Shown here: piece by piece, positions 5,785 through 12,552 of the stretch
Layout: every line of letters starts with the position of its first letter
How positions within the stretch are numbered: position 1 is the first letter of the stretch
Assembly (NCBI GenBank): GCA_937950325.1
Contig: CALFDJ010000028.1
Coordinates: 1-12,552, forward strand
Origin: an uncultured Collinsella sp.
GTDB taxonomy: Bacteria > Actinomycetota > Coriobacteriia > Coriobacteriales > Coriobacteriaceae
Direction of reading: 5' to 3'
Length of the DNA stretch: 12,552 nt
Position numbers and translations under genes: made by a program
The notes under the pieces: model-generated
Database searches by the model: none
What the model saw: the letters and a program-made list of their open reading frames with translations, nothing else
Told to the model about the DNA's origin: nothing

Positions 5785-5790
5785 TTCCTC
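5785..5790 (-). promoter_or_regulatory. Ribosome binding site choosing the maturase start
   Basis: Minus-strand GAGGAA lies three bases before ATG 5781, its GAGG core five bases away. The upstream in-frame GTG at 5811 has only a weak AAGG three bases ahead. This favours the shorter, family-like N-terminus. Confidence 0.6.
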
Positions 5791-5811
5791 AATTTCATGC
5801 TGGACTGGCAC

Positions 5812-6297
5812 TAACCTTGTTTATTGTTGCGCAGCTATAAAAAACCACCAGCGGGGATTCGGTGTGCGGCCCAATCGGACTCCCAAAAGGTTCTATTTGA
5901 GACTGGCAAGCTTTGTGTTGTTGGCACTTCGACAGCGCTCTTTATTCCAACATGGAGCCCCGCAGTTTGAGTCGACTTGCCTCTGGAAGGTCCGATCTTA
6001 ACTTGATTTAGGATGAAAACAGATTACAGGCGCGCTCCTCTAGAAAGAAAGGAAACCAATCGCCGCCTTTCACCAGGAAAGTTTTTATAGCCCACCTCGA
6101 ACAAAATGAAAGATGCGAGAGCGATTGGGGAACAACGCGAATCTCCCCTTTTGGGTGGGAGCGAGCCTTCAGCCACCGGCGAACGACTCGCCCTGGTCAG
6201 AATCTGGAAGTGGTGCCGGGCCGCTTGGGCCTCCCCGGTGACTTCGTGGGGCTTACCTGCCTGACGTCGAGGAGTACATCCGCAAGATTCGTTCCCT
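5812..6297. other. Gene-free junction between the island and FHA remnant
   Basis: No supported gene. The left part must hold the maturase operon promoter on the minus strand; AT-rich stretches (TTTTTTATAG and CAATAAACAAGG on that strand) lie within 50 bases of the start, but no paired -35 box is convincing. GC rises sharply from about 6130 onward. At 6242-6325 a short plus-strand frame reads AYLPDVEEYIRKIRS before a TAG; it looks protein-like and may be a fragment left at the junction. A CTCCCC...GGGAG inverted repeat near 6143-6161 is unassigned. Confidence 0.4.
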
Positions 6298-6780
6298 ATG
6301 CCGTTTGCTCTCACGCCCGCCTTAGTTCCAAGTCGGGCGAGCCGCCGTGCTCATGCGACCCGTGGCGGCGACACGTCGACGCCGCGCTCGCTGAGCACAT
6401 CTTCGGTCGCGGGCGAGCACGAGGTCGCGCCGGCGCATCCGCTGGGACTGCTGTGCGTGCAAAACGGCTACGTGGTGAGCGTCCCGCGCTGGATTCAGCC
6501 GAGTGAGGAAGGCGTTGAGATCGGCGCGCTGGCAACGGGGGAGGGCGGCATCACCGACGTCGGCGACGACGTCTCGGCCCGCCATGCCCATATCTGGTGC
6601 GACGAGTCTGGCGCATGGTTTGTCGAGGACCTGTCGTCCACTAACGGCACCGTGGTGGTAAACGGGGCCACGAGTGTGTGTATTCAAGTAGAGCCCGGCC
6701 GCTCCGCCCAGCTCAACCTCGGCGACGAGCTCAAACTCGGCGAATCCACCACCTACGCCATCCTGCTCGGCGCCCTCTAG
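6298..6780 (+). CDS. FHA-domain protein, probably 5'-truncated
   Basis: The last 100 or so residues are a clear forkhead-associated domain, which binds phosphothreonine peptides and usually takes part in Ser/Thr kinase signalling. The signature residues are present: SARHAHI (93-99, with Arg95 and His96) and SSTNGT (113-118). A GALATGEGG strand precedes them and LGDELKLG (141-148) follows. In actinobacteria such domains normally follow an N-terminal zinc ribbon or other region. Here residues 1-40 are low-complexity Ala/Ser/Arg with no recognisable fold, the ATG has no ribosome site, and the sequence upstream changes abruptly in character. I therefore think the 5' end was lost when the island joined here and the true start is unknown. 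The stop lies 11 bases before repeat copy B. Domain identity is firm; expression is doubtful. Confidence 0.75.
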   Translation: MPFALTPALVPSRASRRAHATRGGDTSTPRSLSTSSVAGEHEVAPAHPLGLLCVQNGYVVSVPRWIQPSEEGVEIGALATGEGGITDVGDDVSARHAHIWCDESGAWFVEDLSSTNGTVVVNGATSVCIQVEPGRSAQLNLGDELKLGESTTYAILLGAL

Positions 6781-6791
6781 CCGGCAGTTAG

Positions 6792-6886
6792 GGACGTTCC
6801 TTTCCTGCCGGTACTTGGGGACACTCCTTGGCGCGTCAGAGCCAGTTGTCCGGGGATGGAGGGACCATTCTGGCTTTTGGCGGTCA
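6792..6886 (+). repeat. Flanking direct repeat, copy B
   Basis: Second copy of the 95-base repeat, offset exactly 6744 bases from copy A. All the differences I find are C/T or G/A changes; for example GCGCGTCA replaces GCGCGCCA. It starts immediately after the FHA gene and ends about 60 bases before the putative nifJ promoter. Non-coding by inspection. Confidence 0.85.
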
Positions 6887-6944
6887 CCCGAGGTAAACCT
6901 TTACCGCCCGCCTATATTTGTCGAAATTACACTTAACGGCGGGG

Positions 6945-6950
6945 TACAAT
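6945..6950 (+). promoter_or_regulatory. nifJ: Probable -10 box of the nifJ promoter
   Basis: TACAAT within GGGGTACAATAAG is a good sigma-70-type -10 box in an otherwise GC-rich stretch. No -35 box lies at standard spacing (TTGTCG is 21 bases upstream, TTACAC 12), so it may be regulator-dependent. Transcription from here would give a leader of about 275 bases before nifJ. Confidence 0.45.
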
Positions 6951-6952
6951 AA

Positions 6953-7231
6953 GCCCGCATGCGGATTTCCGTTGCGGGCGCTTCCCATCGCCGGGGCGTG
7001 CCCGGGAGCATCCGGCATGCGGCCTTTGCGGCGCTCGGTCATGTGCAAGACGGGCGGTCGGGTCTGTGGGGCGCATCAGCTGCCCCTCGCCTCGGCATGT
7101 CTTCTCTCCACGCCACGTACCTGCTGCTGAGCCTGCCTGCCAGATGATTGGAAGCAACAGCGTAAATCCCATCACGCCAACATCCCGGCGATCGCCGGGG
7201 CCTGTATACCTATATGAGAGGAGAGGGGTAT
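6953..7231 (+). promoter_or_regulatory. Long structured 5' leader of nifJ
   Basis: About 280 bases separate the probable promoter from nifJ with no credible gene between. The leader opens with a hairpin: GCCCGCA (6953-6959) pairs with TGCGGGC (6973-6979), enclosing CGG-attt-CCG. Further GC-rich pairings follow (CCGGG-GCGTG-CCCGG near 6991-7005; GGGGC...GCCCC near 7067-7086). It ends with a perfect 16-base palindrome at 7184-7199 just before the ribosome site. I do not recognise the conserved core of a T-box, TPP, cobalamin, SAM or glycine element. It could be an uncharacterised regulatory leader or only a stabilising untranslated region. Confidence 0.4.
7184..7199. repeat. Perfect 16-base palindrome before the nifJ ribosome site
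   Basis: CCCGGCGATCGCCGGG is fully self-complementary and ends about 20 bases before the purine-rich ribosome site. As DNA it is a candidate operator for a dimeric repressor; as RNA a perfect palindrome has no loop and would open at GATC. Chance is possible in GC-rich sequence. Confidence 0.5.
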
Positions 7232-10771
<3,540 letters not shown>

Positions 10772-10783
10772 GTCTCCCACCGC

Positions 10784-10904
10784 AGGACCTGAGGGCTAAC
10801 CTTCGCGGACGTCCTCGGACATGAAAGAACCCCTGCTGCGCATTACGTGCGGCGGGGGTTCTTTCGTCCTGCGGAGTGTCCGCGAAGGTTAGCCCTCAGA
10901 TCCT
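10784..10904. repeat. Long nested inverted repeat after nifJ
   Basis: The arm 10784-10810 (AGGACCTGAGGGCTAACC, then TTCGCGGAC) is complementary to 10878-10904 at 26 of 27 positions, the exception being a possible G-U pair. It encloses the 10823-10865 terminator stem. The structure is a hairpin around a hairpin, about 120 bases in all. It could reinforce termination in both directions, protect the mRNA end, or be a small non-autonomous mobile element. Confidence 0.8.
10823..10865 (+). terminator. Intrinsic terminator of nifJ
   Basis: GAAAGAACCCCTGCTGC pairs with GCGGCGGGGGTTCTTTC over 17 positions (two as G-U) with a 9-base loop, about 50 bases after the nifJ stop. The stem base is A/T-rich on each side (GAAAGAA, TTCTTTC), so the U-rich part of the 3' arm can serve as the release tract, and the A-rich 5' side would do the same on the other strand. 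Confidence 0.8.
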
Positions 10905-11100
10905 GCTACGACTACGTCCTTGGATTGTGTGGGCGGATGAAGGACGTAGTTGGCCGGGTATTCCGTCCCTTTCGCTGTTTCGCGGCTTTGCCGCGAAACC
11001 TCGCGCCACTTTGGGGATGGATGGGGGACTTGGCTGTTGCCGCCTTTTCGGAGCGCTTCTTTATTCCTTTTGCTGGATGAAAAGCCCCTTGTTTTTGCAG
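10905..11100. other. Hairpin-rich spacer, no gene seen
   Basis: No supported gene. It holds an exact 11-bp inverted repeat (ACTACGTCCTT 10911-10921, AAGGACGTAGT 10940-10950) and a tight 9-bp hairpin (TTTCGCGGC, ttt, GCCGCGAAA, 10978-10998). A weaker CCCCT...AGGGG pair lies near 11084-11102. Short frames across it have no ribosome sites and resemble no protein. Confidence 0.5.
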
Positions 11101-11412
11101 GGGTGCATACTCGACTTATAAGTGCATAGAATCTCGTATAGCGCGAGTAAGATATTGCGCTGTCCGTTTTGTGTTTAGCAGAGATGTAGTTTGCATAATC
11201 CGACATAATCCTCGCTTCATTTAAATAAAGTCGCACGTAAATTACGTAAATATGTCTGAGCTGGTGTTCTGTACGCTGAGCGGACAAAAACGACCGTTCA
11301 CCGTTCCGCTATTTTCAAAATGAATAAAATGAGCGATAAAGAGAATATAAACCTTAATAAACTCGCGTATCGCACGGACGCGGGTTATTAATGGGTTGTA
11401 GGCCTTTTACAG
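11101..11412 (+). promoter_or_regulatory. AT-rich regulatory region upstream of arcC
   Basis: Markedly AT-richer than the flanking genes and without a credible gene. Candidate sites: CATAATCC repeated ten bases apart (11194-11211); the near-palindrome ACGTAA-a-TTACGT (11235-11247); and AATGAATAAAATGAGC (about 11319-11334), which resembles an arginine-repressor box and would suit a gene of arginine catabolism. AATATAAAC (about 11344-11352) may hold a -10 box. None has a second site or experimental support within the window, so all are inferences. Confidence 0.4.
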
Positions 11413-11418
11413 AAAGGA
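11413..11418 (+). promoter_or_regulatory. arcC: Ribosome binding site choosing the arcC start
   Basis: AAAGGA lies eight bases before ATG 11427. The in-frame ATG at 11391 has no such site and would add 12 residues not typical of the family. Confidence 0.65.
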
Positions 11419-11426
11419 TTCCAGCA

Positions 11427-12389
11427 ATGTCTAAGCCTCTTGGCAAGCCCGATCGTATTGTCGTCGCCCTTGGCGGCAACGCCCTCGGCAACAACCCCGT
11501 CGAGCAGATCGAGGCCGTGAGCAACACCGCCCACGCTCTCCTCGGTCTCATCGAGCAGGGCAACGAGATCATCATCACCCACGGCAACGGCCCGCAGGTC
11601 GGCATGATCCAGAACGCCTTCGCCGCCGCCCACGATGCCATCGGCACCCCCGAGATGCCGCTGCCCGAGTGCGGCGCCATGTCCCAGGGCTACATCGGTT
11701 ATCACCTGCAGCAGGGCATCGGCCGCGAGATGCACAAGCGCTATAAGCGCTGGCACGCCGCCACCGTCGTCACCCAGATCGAGTGCGACCCCGACGATCC
11801 CGCGTTCAAGAACCCGACCAAGCCGATCGGCCCCTTCTACACCGAGGAGCAGGCCAAGGAGTTCATGGCCGAGGATCCCTCCAAGGTCTTCGTCGAGGAT
11901 TCCGGCCGCGGCTGGCGTCGCGTCGTCGCTTCCCCCGATCCCAAGAAGATCGTCGAGGCTGACTCCATCCTCAACCTGCTCGACAACGAGTTCATCGTCA
12001 TCGCCTGCGGTGGCGGCGGCATCCCCGTCGTCCGCGACTACGAGAACAAGGGCTGCTACAAGGGCGTTCCCGCCGTCATCGACAAGGACCTGGGCGGCGA
12101 GCTGCTGGCCGAGGACTGCGACGCCGACGTTCTGTTCCTGCTGACCGCCGTTGAGCATGTCGCCATCAACTTCGGCAAGCCCAACCAGGAGGAGCTCGAG
12201 GACCTCACCGCCGACGAGGCCGAGCGCCTGGCCGACGAGGGCCAGTTCGGCAAGGGTTCCATGGAGCCCAAGGTCCGCGCTGCCATCAAGTTCGCCCGTT
12301 CCCGCAAGGGCCGCACCTGCATCATCGGCGCTCTGGACAAGGCCGCCGAGACCATGGCCGGCCTCTCCGGTACCCGCATCCACGAGTAG
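11427..12389 (+). CDS. arcC: Carbamate kinase
   Basis: The enzyme interconverts carbamoyl phosphate plus ADP with carbamate (ammonia and CO2) plus ATP, the ATP-yielding last step of the arginine deiminase pathway and of related carbamoyl-transferring routes; cytoplasmic. The 320-residue length is typical. Family blocks are all present: VVALGGNAL (12-20), THGNGPQVG (51-59), GAMSQGYIGY (83-92), TKPIGPFY (131-138), GWRRVVASPDP (162-172), VIACGGGGIPVV (191-202), GVPAVIDKDL (213-222), and LLTAVEHVAINFGKP near 238-252. Third-position G/C bias is strong and no TTA, CTA or TCA codon is used, as in nifJ. arcA and arcB are not in the window, and strong terminators follow at once, so here arcC is alone or the last gene of its unit. 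The AT-rich upstream region suggests its own regulated promoter. Confidence 0.98.
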   Translation: MSKPLGKPDRIVVALGGNALGNNPVEQIEAVSNTAHALLGLIEQGNEIIITHGNGPQVGMIQNAFAAAHDAIGTPEMPLPECGAMSQGYIGYHLQQGIGREMHKRYKRWHAATVVTQIECDPDDPAFKNPTKPIGPFYTEEQAKEFMAEDPSKVFVEDSGRGWRRVVASPDPKKIVEADSILNLLDNEFIVIACGGGGIPVVRDYENKGCYKGVPAVIDKDLGGELLAEDCDADVLFLLTAVEHVAINFGKPNQEELEDLTADEAERLADEGQFGKGSMEPKVRAAIKFARSRKGRTCIIGALDKAAETMAGLSGTRIHE

Positions 12390-12411
12390 TCTCTACTCTG
12401 TTGCCTCTCTC

Positions 12412-12435
12412 GTGGGCGCCAGGCAAAGCGCCCAC
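12412..12435 (+). terminator. First hairpin after arcC
   Basis: GTGGGCGC (12412-12419) and GCGCCCAC (12428-12435) form a perfect 8-bp stem with an 8-base loop, about 22 bases past the stop. There is no U-run after it, so it may stabilise the transcript end or assist the next terminator. Confidence 0.5.
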
Positions 12436-12454
12436 AAACTAGCCTCTCTTCCTG

Positions 12455-12487
12455 AGCCCCGCAGTCCGCTCCGGCTGCGGGGCTTTT
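12455..12487 (+). terminator. Intrinsic terminator of arcC
   Basis: AGCCCCGCAG (12455-12464) pairs perfectly with CTGCGGGGCT (12475-12484), 10 bp with a 10-base loop, followed by TTTT. A textbook Rho-independent terminator on the plus strand. The last 65 bases of the window beyond it show no feature. Confidence 0.85.
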
Positions 12488-12552
12488 GCTATTCACCTAG
12501 TCATTGGGTGTTCCTATAGTTTTGTCAACCGTCGGGGCTACTCCCGGTAGGG

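Noticed and set aside
5782..5811. GTG 5811 as maturase start
   Set aside because: Only a weak AAGG precedes it; ATG 5781 has a better ribosome site and a family-like N-terminus.
6024..6314. A 96-codon minus-strand frame in the junction region
   Set aside because: Low-complexity, no recognisable domain, no ribosome site, and it spans the composition break.
6322..6687. A 121-codon antisense frame over the FHA gene
   Set aside because: The opposite strand carries unmistakable FHA signature residues; this is a high-GC mirror frame.
1..6890. Transposase or integrase gene explaining the island
   Set aside because: No frame shows a DDE, HUH/Y1 or tyrosine recombinase motif, so mobility is inferred only from the repeats, composition and pseudogenes.
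11388..12383. A 331-codon antisense frame over arcC
   Set aside because: Same cause: antisense mirror of a strongly biased gene. The sense strand encodes a textbook carbamate kinase.

Overview
The window looks like chromosome from a high-GC gut actinomycete of the Coriobacteriia, most likely Collinsella or a close relative. The right half carries a full-length pyruvate:ferredoxin oxidoreductase (nifJ) and a carbamate kinase (arcC), both with strong G/C bias at third codon positions, as expected of a fermentative anaerobe. The genus is inferred from gene content, codon use and repeat style, not from a marker gene.

Layout. Bases 48-142 hold a repeat that recurs in direct orientation at 6792-6886. 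The DNA between the copies is mostly lower in GC and mosaic. It contains a decayed class I methyltransferase (337-986), a perfect 20-bp hairpin (1111-1156), a fused membrane/ATPase ABC exporter on the + strand (1302-2954), a gene-poor stretch with a possible relic frame (3016-3450), and a compact minus-strand operon read from about 5.8 kb down to a terminator at 3589-3545. GC then rises into a 5'-truncated FHA-domain gene (6298-6780). After the second repeat come nifJ with a long structured 5' leader (6945-10771), a nested inverted-repeat terminator, a 0.5-kb AT-richer regulatory stretch, and arcC (11427-12389) with its terminators.

The centrepiece is the minus-strand operon, which I read as a RiPP (ribosomally made, post-translationally modified peptide) locus. 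Its first gene is a radical SAM/SPASM maturase (5781-4423). Two small paralogous precursor genes follow (4253-4050, 67 aa; 4019-3840, 59 aa). Both begin M/V-KHIHP and share a Cys/Asp-rich C-terminal half, in which six cysteines are each followed after 2-5 residues by an aspartate. A 35-aa single-span membrane peptide with a very strong ribosome binding site (3761-3654) comes next, then a hairpin terminator. The Cys-Xn-Asp pattern recalls freyrasin-type ranthipeptides (Cys-to-Asp thioethers made by a SPASM enzyme), but the irregular spacing, the leader and the two-precursor arrangement are not a family I can name.

How the genes may work together (inference): the maturase would bind the KHIHP-type leaders and cross-link the cores, and the nearby convergent ABC exporter, which has no C39 peptidase domain, could secrete the product. 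The small membrane peptide could serve immunity or export. No leader protease is visible. nifJ and arcC are housekeeping metabolism unrelated to the island.
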